64,000 nucleotides of DNA from Shewanella cutis (GCF_022410515.1 NZ_JACSDI010000001.1:558001-622000); one strand, 5' to 3'; numbered from the stretch's first letter, positions 10,481 to 18,704 are shown. Made by a program: numbers and translations. Notes: generated from the letters alone by a model not told the origin.

Positions 10481-11365
10481 TTAAGGCGTGTCCGTGATGA
10501 CTTGCACTTTATAATGTTCAGAGTTTAATCCTAAAAACTCGGGCAATGAAGTACCAACAGAAATTGATGAGAAGGTGCCAGTCAAGATGCCGATAAACAT
10601 GGCGATGGAAAATCCTTCTAACGGCCCACCACCCATTATCCATAGCGCACCAACCGTCATTAACGTAGTTCCAGAGGTCACCATAGTTCGGGAAAAGGTT
10701 GCCACAATGGCTTGGTTGTTAATCTCTTGAATCGCAAGTTTAGGTTTTGCAATCAATAGCTCACGAATACGATCGGCAATAATGATCGAGTCATTGAGCG
10801 AGTAACCTAAAATTGCCAACACAGCAGCCAGTACCGTTAAATTAAATTCCATCTGTGTCAGCGAGAAAAAGGCAAGCACAAATATCACGTCGTGTACCAG
10901 CGCAAATAATGCACCAGAAGCAAGACGCCATTCAAAACGGTAACTCAAATAACCTAAGATCGCTAACATAGCAACTAACAGTGCAAGACCGCCCTGCTCT
11001 GCCAGTTCTTTACCCACCTGCGGACCGACAACACTGGTATTTAACACTTGTACTTCGCCAAGTGGCGCTAAGGTTTGCGCAATATCAACATGACTTTGGG
11101 CCGTATCTGCGTAACGCAAGACCCATCGCCCCGGCTCACTAGCCGAAATAACGCTGACGTCTTGCTGATAGGCAGCATTCAATAATGGCTGCAATTCACT
11201 ACTGGTGATTTTTCTATCAAGTTGTACTTCGGTAACCACCCCTCCCGTAAAATCTAAGCCCCAGTTAAAACCCTTCACGCAGACAATAGTTAACGATGCC
11301 AGCATTAAAAAGATAGAGATAGCGCTCGAAATATAGCGCCATTTAGTCAGATTGATATTCTTCAT
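10481..11365 (-). CDS. secF: Protein translocase subunit SecF (second-type SecDF set)
   Basis: SecF pairs with SecD as the proton- or sodium-driven RND-type motor that pulls proteins across the inner membrane after SecA. The 294-residue protein has TM1 (about 10-32), the conserved GLDFTGGVVTEVQ motif, a small periplasmic domain, and the five-helix bundle with ILGYSLNDSIIIADRIRE and TRTMVTSGTTLMTVGALWIMGG. It begins two bases after the secD stop codon. There is no yajC or tgt nearby, unlike the canonical queA-tgt-yajC-secDF locus. I therefore infer a paralogous set comparable to Vibrio SecDF2; a second locus elsewhere in the genome is expected but not visible here. Confidence 0.93.
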   Translation of the reverse strand: MKNINLTKWRYISSAISIFLMLASLTIVCVKGFNWGLDFTGGVVTEVQLDRKITSSELQPLLNAAYQQDVSVISASEPGRWVLRYADTAQSHVDIAQTLAPLGEVQVLNTSVVGPQVGKELAEQGGLALLVAMLAILGYLSYRFEWRLASGALFALVHDVIFVLAFFSLTQMEFNLTVLAAVLAILGYSLNDSIIIADRIRELLIAKPKLAIQEINNQAIVATFSRTMVTSGTTLMTVGALWIMGGGPLEGFSIAMFIGILTGTFSSISVGTSLPEFLGLNSEHYKVQVITDTP

Positions 11366-11367
11366 AC

Positions 11368-13224
11368 TTATACCCTCACATGGCGGCGCGCATCACGCCC
11401 GTAAACTAGGTTGATTAAGGCTCTTGAGGCAAAAATACCGGTAAACATACTGGTCAACAGGCCTAAACCTAAGGTCAAGGCAAAGCCTTGGATGGGACCA
11501 TTACCGATGGAATAGAGCACAACCGCAGTGATCATAGTGGTGAAGTTAGCGTCGAAAATGGTTGAAAATGCACTGTCAAAGCCAGTGTCGATAGCAAGGG
11601 CGAAGCTTCGGCCTTCCTTCAACTTGTCTTTAATCCGCTCAAAGATCAGTACGTTGGTATCGACCGCCATACCAACCGTTAATACCAGACCGGCAATGCC
11701 GGGTAAGGTCAGTACGGCACCAGGAATAAGTGCTAATAAGCCAAACAGGATCACCATGTTAGAAATCAGTGCAACGTTTGCCACCCAACCAAGACGGCGG
11801 TACCACAGCGCCATAAACAGCAGTGTAATCCCCATACCTAAGCCGAGTGCGGCAAAGCCGTTTTGAATGTTTTCGGCGCCAAGGGTTGGGCCAATAGTAC
11901 GTTCTTCAACGATAGTTACAGGCGCCGTCATTGAACCTGCACGCAGCAACAGCGCTAATTGCTGGGCTTCTTGATAGGTCCCAGCACCAGTGATGCGAAA
12001 ACGATCGCCAAGTTGAGATTGAATGGTCGCAACGCTAATGATCTCTTGGGTTTGCTTGGCTTTACCTTGCTCATCACGGCTATATTCGCTGTAGGATGTT
12101 GCCATAGGTTTACCGATATTGGCGCGGGAGAATTCCGACATTTTCTGCCCACCAATACGGTCAAGGTGAATGTTAACCTCGGCCATGCCCATTTCGCCAA
12201 TATTGGCACGGGCATCAACAATATGGTCGCCGCCAAGCACTGGTGAACGAGCAACGTAAACGGGATTTCCTGACTTATCCTTCAGAACCTGTGCATTCAC
12301 AGAACCTGACTCTTTGACCTCAAAAAAGGCCAAGCTTGCGGTCGCACCAATCACGTTTTTAGCGGCAGCGGGATCTTGAACTCCGGGTAACTCGATACGA
12401 ATGCGGTGTTCACCCTGACGCTGAACCAAGGCTTCAGTAATCCCCAGTTCTTCAATACGACTACGCATAATTTGCAGGTTTTGCTGCACAGTTAAATTAC
12501 GGAGTTTGCTCTGCTCATCTTGGCTGAGTTTGATAACTAAGCCATTATCCGCATTAGTTAATTGCCAAGTCGGGTAGCTTTGCTGGATAAACTGACGTAC
12601 GGTGGCGCGGGCGCTATTGTCTGCTTGCGCAGCATCAGTCAATGCAATCGCGATTTGTAACGCCGCATCATCACGAGTGTTATCGATACGTACGCTGGCA
12701 CCACGAATTTGCTGTTCGCGCAAAAACTGTCTTAAGGATTCGACTAAGGCATCGGCTTGGGCTTGATAGACGGGCTGCACATCCACATCAAGTAAAAATT
12801 GCACGCCACCACGTAAATCGAGCCCTAGCTTAATTGGCTCAAAACCGAGATTTTGTAGCCAACTCGGCGCCGCACTCACCAATGCCAGCGTGAGTTCCTT
12901 TGGCTCAGTGACCATAGATGACACTAAGGTTTTTACTAAGGTTTGCTCACTGTCATCATTGAGCACGATCAGAGTTTGCCCTTTATCCTCACCATGTTGC
13001 TTAACCTCAATACGCTTAACCTCTATCCCTTGAGCTGTTAACTTATCCCGCAGTTCAATGGGCGTGAGATTAAGTCCAGCTTTGGCGCCAACTTGCACTG
13101 CAGCATTTTCGCCATACCAGGTGGGTAATGCGCTAAATAACATCACAATAATAGTGACGATTAGTACAATATATTTCCAAGCTGAATAATGATTTAGCAG
13201 CTTTTTACTCTGAATGTTATCCAT
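11368..13224 (-). CDS. secD: Protein translocase subunit SecD (second-type SecDF set)
   Basis: SecD is the larger half of the SecDF export motor. From the ATG at 13224 it has 618 residues; a GTG three codons upstream is in frame but has poorer ribosome-binding spacing. TM1 lies at about 17-37. The periplasmic domain contains the D1 motif LDLRGGVQFLLDVD (about 150) and the P1 head. The C-terminal helices carry GMAVDTNVLIFERIKDKLKEG and FDANFTTMITAVVLYSIGNGPIQGFA. The secD Shine-Dalgarno is weak (GAG at about eight bases). About 300 bp upstream lies the secreted protein with a VemP-like C-terminus, which probably controls secDF expression. Confidence 0.94.
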   Translation of the reverse strand: MDNIQSKKLLNHYSAWKYIVLIVTIIVMLFSALPTWYGENAAVQVGAKAGLNLTPIELRDKLTAQGIEVKRIEVKQHGEDKGQTLIVLNDDSEQTLVKTLVSSMVTEPKELTLALVSAAPSWLQNLGFEPIKLGLDLRGGVQFLLDVDVQPVYQAQADALVESLRQFLREQQIRGASVRIDNTRDDAALQIAIALTDAAQADNSARATVRQFIQQSYPTWQLTNADNGLVIKLSQDEQSKLRNLTVQQNLQIMRSRIEELGITEALVQRQGEHRIRIELPGVQDPAAAKNVIGATASLAFFEVKESGSVNAQVLKDKSGNPVYVARSPVLGGDHIVDARANIGEMGMAEVNIHLDRIGGQKMSEFSRANIGKPMATSYSEYSRDEQGKAKQTQEIISVATIQSQLGDRFRITGAGTYQEAQQLALLLRAGSMTAPVTIVEERTIGPTLGAENIQNGFAALGLGMGITLLFMALWYRRLGWVANVALISNMVILFGLLALIPGAVLTLPGIAGLVLTVGMAVDTNVLIFERIKDKLKEGRSFALAIDTGFDSAFSTIFDANFTTMITAVVLYSIGNGPIQGFALTLGLGLLTSMFTGIFASRALINLVYGRDARRHVRV

Positions 13225-13293
13225 AAAAATCACTCACATTCTATTGCCTAACAAGGACCATGGCGCGGCATAAATACACCCTAAAGTGGCCTG

Positions 13294-13513
13294 TCAAACT
13301 GGCAATAATAGTATTACGGTGAAACCAGTTCGTTGAGCATATGGCCATAAACTCGCGGTGGAATCATGGGTTATCGAAGCAAAATGCCTAGAGTTCCAAC
13401 GAGCTAAATGCGAACAAAAACAGGTTTCGAGCGAAGTAAAATGCAGCATTAACAACATCCTCATCGCCAGATGAGACACTCCTATGTGGAATGCGTTGCT
13501 GTTGTTAACTTGC
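13294..13513 (-). promoter_or_regulatory. Structured intergenic segment between the VemP-like gene and secD
   Basis: In the mRNA (minus-strand) sense an outer nine-bp perfect inverted repeat (TTAACAACA at 13508-13500 with TGTTGTTAA at 13457-13449, plus a further GCA/TGC pairing) encloses an inner hairpin CTCATC/GATGAG (13475-13460, loop of four). A GAGG Shine-Dalgarno-like sequence lies within or next to the inner hairpin, with an ATG (13449) nine bases beyond it. That ATG opens a 51-codon frame ending at 13294, about 60 bases before secD. Whether that frame is translated is unknown. The position, right after a possible arrest-peptide gene, suggests a structure that gates secD translation. 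Confidence 0.45.
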
Positions 13514-13532
13514 ATTAACGGCTGAGATTGAG

Positions 13533-14105
13533 TTAAGCGGCTTGTTGACTAAACCGATATTGGAGGTTTGATACTTTCCAGCCGGAGATCCGTGCTGGCG
13601 ATGACTCAGCCAAGAGCGTCCAATCTGGACGATCATCGAGGCGAATATTTTCCCCAAGCGCAGGTTCGGATCCAGGAGTGAACTCAAAGGCTAAGAGGTA
13701 ATTAGGTTTAACTTCACGCAAATCATGCTGGACAAGATTGATAAATCGCTGGGAGTTTACAGGGGCAAAATTAAAATCATCGGAGTGACTGACTAATTCA
13801 GACTCAGAGCAATCACCAGCAGTAACCTTATCAAGGGTTTTACAGATGGACGTCTCATTAGCTTTAGGCTGAGAGTGAGAATCCTGTGAAAAATCTGCAG
13901 AAGAATTAAGCGATACAGTGTCTTGCGAAGCAAATTTCTGTGTATCCACCTTAAGTTCGCTGATTTGCGCACTATTCACAACCGTAGTGGATGGCAAATG
14001 CAGTTGATGTGATGCGATGTTGCGCGACACATAGCCACCCACATGTGCGATCAACATGATCGACATGCAAAGTAACATTAATGCGCGGTGCAACTGCTGA
14101 ATCAA
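13533..14105 (-). CDS. Secreted protein with VemP-like C-terminal arrest motif, upstream of secDF
   Basis: A protein of about 190 residues with a signal sequence (hydrophobic core LMLLCMSIMLIAHVGGYV, about 9-26), then a polar Ser/Gln/Asp-rich stretch and a compact C-terminal part. The last 19 residues are RISGWKVSNLQYRFSQQAA. The Vibrio secretion monitor VemP carries HRIxGWKETNAMYVALN at the equivalent C-terminal position, so R, I, G, W, K, N and Y coincide. VemP stalls its own translation until its export relieves the arrest, and it lies directly upstream of secDF2, as here. I favour the TTG start at 14105, since AGGA is seven bases upstream; GTG at 14111 has AGGA only one base away. The arrest function is inference from motif, signal peptide and gene order. 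Confidence 0.75.
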   Translation of the reverse strand: MIQQLHRALMLLCMSIMLIAHVGGYVSRNIASHQLHLPSTTVVNSAQISELKVDTQKFASQDTVSLNSSADFSQDSHSQPKANETSICKTLDKVTAGDCSESELVSHSDDFNFAPVNSQRFINLVQHDLREVKPNYLLAFEFTPGSEPALGENIRLDDRPDWTLLAESSPARISGWKVSNLQYRFSQQAA

Positions 14106-14362
14106 ACTCACATCCTACTTAGGTAATAACTCAAGATGAATTTACATGGAGAAATAAAATTTTGGCACGGTACATAAAATGCCAAGTATTAATCTTAGGT
14201 AACCCACGCTTAAGAAACAAATTAAACTTTGTCCATCTTTAACATGTTTAGCACTTAAATAGCCTGAGCTAGGGATAAGTAGAGCAGCTGAATAGGCATC
14301 TTTTCGGGCCTCGTTACCCCGAGTTCAGGTTAAATAGCCCAATGCCAAGCTTATTGAAGACA

Positions 14363-14387
14363 TAAAAAAGCCGCTCAAGGCGGCTTC
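14363..14387 (-). terminator. greA terminator
   Basis: Minus-strand stem AGCCGC/GCGGCT followed by TTTTTTATG, about 23 bases past the greA stop codon. It separates greA from the downstream secretion block, which therefore needs its own promoter between about 14110 and 14360. Confidence 0.8.
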
Positions 14388-14409
14388 ATTAGCTTACTAA
14401 CGCTGGGCC

Positions 14410-14886
14410 TTAAATATATTGTACCGAAATAATTTCGTAGTCGGTCAAACCACCTGGGGTCGTGATAGACACTTCATCCCCTTCGTTTTTACCCACTAAA
14501 CCGCGGGCAATCGGAGAGTTGACTGAAATCAAATTTTCTTTGATGTTGGCTTCATCGTCACCCACGATTCGGTAAGTGACTTCTGCATCGGTATCGAGAT
14601 TTAAGATAGTGACAGTCGCGCCAAAAATAATCCGACCGTTGTTCACCATTTTAGTCACATCGATGATCTGCGCGTTAGAAAGTTTGCCTTCGATATCACG
14701 GATACGCGCTTCACAAATACCTTGCTCTTCACGGGCGGCATGGTATTCAGCGTTTTCCTTCAGATCGCCTAATTCTCTCGCTGAGGCAATCGCTTCAGTG
14801 ATTTTAGGGCGACGTTCAAACTTGAGCATATCTAACTCTTTACGCAGCTGTTCTGCACCGACAACTGTCATAGGAACCTTAGTCAT
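14410..14886 (-). CDS. greA: Transcription elongation factor GreA
   Basis: GreA stimulates transcript cleavage by backtracked RNA polymerase. The 158-residue protein has the N-terminal coiled coil (about 8-75) with the two conserved acidic tip residues in [20 protein letters not shown], then the FKBP-like C-terminal domain ([44 protein letters not shown]). In E. coli greA is next to yhbY; here it is about 4 kb away with secD, secF and the VemP-like gene between them. Confidence 0.97.
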   Translation of the reverse strand: MTKVPMTVVGAEQLRKELDMLKFERRPKITEAIASARELGDLKENAEYHAAREEQGICEARIRDIEGKLSNAQIIDVTKMVNNGRIIFGATVTILNLDTDAEVTYRIVGDDEANIKENLISVNSPIARGLVGKNEGDEVSITTPGGLTDYEIISVQYI

Positions 14887-15089
14887 AACTTCTTTCGTCT
14901 CCTTTAAACAAAAGCAACCCGTGTCGACGCTAAGGTCAACACAGTAAAATCAGGGTGGAATTGCGCTATTCTAATCGTTATGCGCTTGGGATGCATCAAG
15001 AACTGTGCATTCTTGCAGCTTACTGAAGCTAGCGCGCAGATGCTAGTAGCAAAGAATGATAGTGCGATCTTAATTACGACAAGAGCTAA

Positions 15090-15123
15090 AAACAAAAATG
15101 CCCACAAACACGTCTGTGGGCAT
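15090..15123 (-). terminator. Terminator of the iron-responsive operon
   Basis: Minus-strand stem TGCCCACA/TGTGGGCA (loop of eight) followed by TTTTTGTTTTT, 28 bases past the stop codon of the DUF4198 gene. Confidence 0.85.
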
Positions 15124-15150
15124 TAATCACTTTAGTTATAAAGTCTTAGC

Positions 15151-15969
15151 TTATTCAAGCCCAGCCTCGAAGGTCAAAAAGATTTCGCTCACTGTTTTAT
15201 CGGCAAGAGATTTATCAGGACTTGGGCGCTCGATAGAGGCATGCAATAAATAACGGCCAGCTGCAGGTAACGTCATCGCCACTTTACCTTCTTTATCAGA
15301 GGTTAAGCTGATTTCTTCTGGCTTGTTACGGTATAGGCTGCCGTCCTTCATAATGGCTACGCTTACGCCTTCAACGGGTTTTCCATCATAGACAAATTGC
15401 AACGTTGCAGGTTCATTCTCAACAATATCAGCAGGATGCGTGATAGGTACTAACTCTAAGTATTCACCTTTAGGTGCCAGCACCTTATCGGTTGGTTTAT
15501 TACGAGTCACATAGGTTTCAACCCTAGCAACTGTCAATGAGCCTTTAAGCTCATAGGCATCCTTTGGCATCACAGCTGCGGTCGCTTTTTTATCAAGGCG
15601 ACTACGCACTACCTCTTCCTTGCCTTTGACTTTATAAACCGAAAAATACCGAGGCGTAACTTCTTTCTCGAACTTATAGGTTCCGTCTTGTAAAAGCTGC
15701 ACATCGAAAACCGATTTACGGCCGCCAGTGTAGCTCGAACTCGGTGAACTCGGCTTGCCATCGGGTAAATACACTTTCACATCACTAGCTGTTACAGGCT
15801 TATCAACCATAAACACTTGATTACTCGCTGAAACATCAGAGGTAATCCAAACGGCCTCATTACTTTCTGCCGACACATTGTAGTGGCTAGGTAAGATCCA
15901 GCGATCATGGCTGCTGGCAAATGGGCTGATGCAAAGTGCGCTAACGAGGGCGACTAAACGTAGTTTCAT
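15151..15969 (-). CDS. DUF4198-type periplasmic protein, last gene of Fur-box operon
   Basis: A secreted beta-rich protein of 272 residues (from the ATG at 15969, which has AAGG eight bases upstream; an ATG two codons earlier is too close to it). The signal peptide ends around FASS-HDRWILP. The start of the mature protein (HDRWILPSHYNVS) and the C-terminal carboxypeptidase-regulatory-like repeat (EGKVAMTLPAAGRYLLHASIERP) are typical of DUF4198, a family found with metal-uptake genes. It is the third gene after a PepSY membrane protein and a DUF2271 protein. From memory, unverified, the equivalent cluster in S. oneidensis has been reported as iron-responsive. The molecular function is unknown. 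Confidence 0.8.
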   Translation of the reverse strand: MKLRLVALVSALCISPFASSHDRWILPSHYNVSAESNEAVWITSDVSASNQVFMVDKPVTASDVKVYLPDGKPSSPSSSYTGGRKSVFDVQLLQDGTYKFEKEVTPRYFSVYKVKGKEEVVRSRLDKKATAAVMPKDAYELKGSLTVARVETYVTRNKPTDKVLAPKGEYLELVPITHPADIVENEPATLQFVYDGKPVEGVSVAIMKDGSLYRNKPEEISLTSDKEGKVAMTLPAAGRYLLHASIERPSPDKSLADKTVSEIFLTFEAGLE

Positions 15970-15998
15970 CTTCATATCCTTTTCGTTAAATACAGGGC

Positions 15999-16514
15999 TT
16001 AGCGAGTCATGCCGCTTAAGCGAATATCAATGACGCCAGTTTCAGTGGTGGCAGGTAATTGGGCGGAAAAATCCCCTGCCGCTAAATCAAAAGTTTGTCT
16101 GACTAAATCACGACCACCATGCTCACGTACCACTTCGATAAACACAGTGTAAGAGGCGGGGACTAAAGGTTTGCCAGCATCATCTTTTAAGTCCCAATCA
16201 ATTTTGTAGTGGCCCGCAGGACGTGTTGCCGAGGCGATACCATCAACAAAGCTCATATCTTCTCGTCCGGCTTTACGCCACCAACGACGAATATCCTTAA
16301 GCCATTTATGACCTTCATCCCATACCCATAGACTTAAGGTTTTAACCGTTTGGCCCTTGGCATCCTCAACCCATACAGCCACATAAGGTCGGTGATACTG
16401 GCCCTCGGTAATTTCTGGCAAGGTCAAATCAACCGTCATTTTAGGCGTGGCAAATACCACAGAACTCACAAATAACGCACCGATAGCGGTGGTGCGAATA
16501 AGATGACGCATCAT
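15999..16514 (-). CDS. DUF2271 periplasmic protein
   Basis: A 171-residue secreted protein. The start is the ATG at 16514 (MMRHLIRTTAIGAL), with GGAG nine bases upstream. A signal peptide ends near VFA-TPKM. The mature part has the DUF2271 pattern: RPYVAVWVEDAKGQTVKTLSLWV, WLKDIRRWWRKAG and the GHYKIDWDLKDDAGKPL region, all consistent with a beta-sandwich. Such proteins usually accompany PepSY membrane proteins, as here: the PepSY gene ends 13 bp upstream and the DUF4198 gene starts 29 bp downstream. A role in periplasmic metal or heme/flavin-related chemistry is plausible but not shown. Confidence 0.82.
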   Translation of the reverse strand: MMRHLIRTTAIGALFVSSVVFATPKMTVDLTLPEITEGQYHRPYVAVWVEDAKGQTVKTLSLWVWDEGHKWLKDIRRWWRKAGREDMSFVDGIASATRPAGHYKIDWDLKDDAGKPLVPASYTVFIEVVREHGGRDLVRQTFDLAAGDFSAQLPATTETGVIDIRLSGMTR

Positions 16515-16527
16515 CAATCGGCTCTCC

Positions 16528-17124
16528 CTATGGAACAAAATAAACATAAACAAGTGCGCAGCCAGTGCTAACGATCACCATATAAAACAACGATTTTTTA
16601 AATCTTTTGGTTTGTGGTAACAGTAAATATGCGCCCGTGAGCGAGAACAAAATAATCAACAACGCACAGAGATCGAGCACCCAAGCCCACACTATTCCAG
16701 TATTACGGCCCTTGTGCAGATCATTAAGCACTGCGACAACGCCATAATCTAAGGTCTCGACATAGGCTTTGCCGTCGAGCAAATCTAAAGTGACTGTGCG
16801 ATAGGTACCAGGCCCTTTACTTACCAAGCTAATTTCATCTTCATCAATATCCGCAGTGCTAATATCCATATCCCACTGACTTTTAAGCCAATGTCCAGCC
16901 GCCAAGCGCCACTCGGACTCCTGCGGCGCAGTCGGAATCAAATAGCTTGGAATATCAAACTGCTCACGCAGCGGTTCTTGATCCGCCGATGAAAACCAAT
17001 TGGGATGATTTAAAGTGATCCCCGTAATCGCAAAAAATAGCATTAATAAAAGCAACGCCATTGAAACGTAGACATGGATAATGCGTGCATAGGAAAGGGA
17101 TGATTTACTGACTTTTAATTTCAA
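16528..17124 (-). CDS. PepSY-associated membrane protein, first gene of Fur-box operon
   Basis: A 198-residue inner-membrane protein: TM1 (about 13-37, ending ITGITLNHP, the usual PepSY-TM signature), a periplasmic PepSY-like domain (about 40-125), the LHKGRNTGIVWAWVLDL motif leading into TM2, and a last helix at about 175-195. The start appears to be TTG at 17124, with GAGAG seven bases upstream. PepSY-TM proteins often cluster with iron-uptake or ferric-reductase-like functions. A Fur-box-like site lies 100 bp upstream. The function is not established. Confidence 0.82.
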   Translation of the reverse strand: MKLKVSKSSLSYARIIHVYVSMALLLLMLFFAITGITLNHPNWFSSADQEPLREQFDIPSYLIPTAPQESEWRLAAGHWLKSQWDMDISTADIDEDEISLVSKGPGTYRTVTLDLLDGKAYVETLDYGVVAVLNDLHKGRNTGIVWAWVLDLCALLIILFSLTGAYLLLPQTKRFKKSLFYMVIVSTGCALVYVYFVP

Positions 17125-17223
17125 TGACTGACTCTCAAAAAAGGCATTTCAGGAATAGCTACCTAAAATCGCCAAAACTCAGCAGAAGTTAGTGCCTGTA
17201 TGAAATAAAACGAATGGCTGATA

Positions 17224-17242
17224 GTAAATGATATTTATTATC
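17224..17242 (-). promoter_or_regulatory. Fur-box-like operator of the PepSY-DUF2271-DUF4198 operon
   Basis: Read on the minus strand, GATAATAAATATCATTTAC agrees with the 19-bp Fur consensus GATAATGATAATCATTATC at 14 positions. A possible promoter overlaps it (TTGTAA, 16-base spacer, TAATAA), so Fur binding would block RNA polymerase when iron is sufficient. The operator is 100 bp from the start codon. The divergent lipoprotein gene starts about 270 bp on the other side and is less likely to be a target. Confidence 0.7.
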
Positions 17243-17510
17243 AAAAAGTATCATGTTTACAATCTTTACACATTTAGTACGGTAGCGCAGAAGAATGGCG
17301 ATAGCGGTTGGTTAGCAAGGGGCGCATACCATGGGCAAATGACACATAGCAACAATTGAAAAACACTCAGCAATTCAAACAGATAAAAATCAACATTCCA
17401 ACTAAAAATCACACCTAAAATTTACCTGTTTTTCCCTCTCGTTTACAGAATCGCAATCAGCTACAATCCGCCGCCGGCGACTTGCTGGTACTTCCAAAGG
17501 AAATATCATC

Positions 17511-18170
17511 TTGAGTACAACTTTGCTCAAAAAAATGCGTTGCCTGCATATTATCTGGCTCGCATTAATGCTAAATGCCTGTGTTGCTCCGCTACTGTTA
17601 ATGTCACCCCAAGGTCAATTGATGTGGGCGTTGCTCAAACCGCTCGTTGGATTAAATCCCAATGATGTCGGGCTATTCGAACAGCCACTGATTAAAGATC
17701 GTATGAAGTCGCTACTCGGTGACAACTATGAGACCACCATGTCTCTGCTTAAAACTGCCGACAAAATTCAACAGGAAGGCCCCTTATTTTATATGGTGTC
17801 GACTTATACTCCCGTGCCTGAAATGGCCGAAAAAGCCGGATTTGTATGGAATTCGGAAACCAACCAAATGGCAGTCATGTTGTTAACGGGTGGCTCACCC
17901 AAAATTATCTCTGAGCAGTTTACGGATCAGGCCGAGAAACTCGTACCAAGTTGGCCAAAAGAACTGGCAGACTATACCGATCCGCAAAAACTGCAGCAAA
18001 AAGCGATTGAAGCAGGGGCAGAAAAACTGCAAGAACAAATCCCAGCAGCGGCGCCCCTAAAAGCGGTTGCAACGGGTGATGTCAAAGCCACGCAGGAAGC
18101 TGTACTTGAAAAGGCAGCAAGCGAAATCACGGTTCCCACACCAGTCAAAGAAGTCAAACCCGCCCAATAA
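17511..18170 (+). CDS. Predicted lipoprotein of unknown function
   Basis: A 219-residue protein with a lipoprotein signal: basic N-terminus, hydrophobic core IIWLALMLN, and the lipobox LNAC. The probable start is TTG at 17511, with AAAGGA about nine bases upstream; an ATG eight codons on would still leave a usable signal. The middle is alpha-helical, and the C-terminal third is rich in Ala, Lys, Glu and Pro. I recognise no catalytic motif. It is a single gene with its own terminator, divergent from the Fur-box operon. Confidence 0.7.
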   Translation: MSTTLLKKMRCLHIIWLALMLNACVAPLLLMSPQGQLMWALLKPLVGLNPNDVGLFEQPLIKDRMKSLLGDNYETTMSLLKTADKIQQEGPLFYMVSTYTPVPEMAEKAGFVWNSETNQMAVMLLTGGSPKIISEQFTDQAEKLVPSWPKELADYTDPQKLQQKAIEAGAEKLQEQIPAAAPLKAVATGDVKATQEAVLEKAASEITVPTPVKEVKPAQ

Positions 18171-18234
18171 TAACTAACCTCCTGCTAGGGCGAGCGTGCT
18201 TCTTATCCGTCACGGTAAAACGTACAAGCAACTT

Positions 18235-18274
18235 AAGCCACTGTGTTGATAAAACACTGTGGCTTTTTTATTTT
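18235..18274 (+). terminator. Terminator of the lipoprotein gene
   Basis: A perfect 13-bp stem AAGCCACTGTGTT/AACACTGTGGCTT followed by TTTTTATTTT, about 65 bases past the stop codon. Confidence 0.85.
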
Positions 18275-18325
18275 GCTGAAATACGCACCTAGCCTATGCG
18301 GCTCAAAGTTCCATCCCTTCTGTTG

Positions 18326-18598
18326 TTATACCCATCATATTAAATATCTGTTTATTCAGCTGGAGTTCAACGCGCTTTAGCGAAGGCTTGAAGGCATAGT
18401 GGTGCTCTGCCTAAGCCTTAAACGCAGTATAAAGCTCGTTGCCATGCAGTGAATCAGCGCCCTTCGAGAGCCTTACAGGCTTCCAACTCCCGTGTTACAT
18501 TGACTTAAAAAGCAATAACCATTTCTGCGTCAATGCGTCTTGGATTGAGATGCCAGTGAGGCTCTGAACTGATTAGATATTTAATGTGATAGGTATTA
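18326..18598. mobile_element. MITE-like element (269 bp) with TTA target duplication
   Basis: The terminal inverted repeats match ATACCYATCAYATTAAATAT, about 23 bp with three mismatches (left arm 18328-18350, right arm 18574-18596). A direct repeat TTA flanks the unit at 18326-18328 and 18596-18598. The interior has no reading frame of note. The size, lack of coding capacity, inverted ends and TNA duplication fit a non-autonomous miniature transposable element, perhaps mobilised by an IS5-type transposase. The parent element is not in the window. Confidence 0.75.
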
Positions 18599-18671
18599 AA
18601 GGTACGTTGAACCTAAACAATGAAAGAGACGGAAAGATAACGAACAACATAAATAGCAGAAAATAGAAAGC

Positions 18672-18700
18672 AAAAAGCCCGTCATAGGACGGGCTTTTTA
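18672..18700 (-). terminator. Terminator of the seven-tRNA operon
   Basis: Stem AGCCCGTC/GACGGGCT with loop ATAG (ATAG/CTAT by strand) and T-runs on both strands, directly after the last tRNA-Gln. It ends the minus-strand tRNA transcript. Confidence 0.85.
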
Positions 18701-18704
18701 ACTA

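Noticed and set aside
13294..13515. 73-codon frame as a firm gene
   Set aside because: The first ATG lacks a ribosome-binding site and the product resembles nothing known; only the inner 51-codon frame has a plausible site, so it is discussed as part of the regulatory segment.
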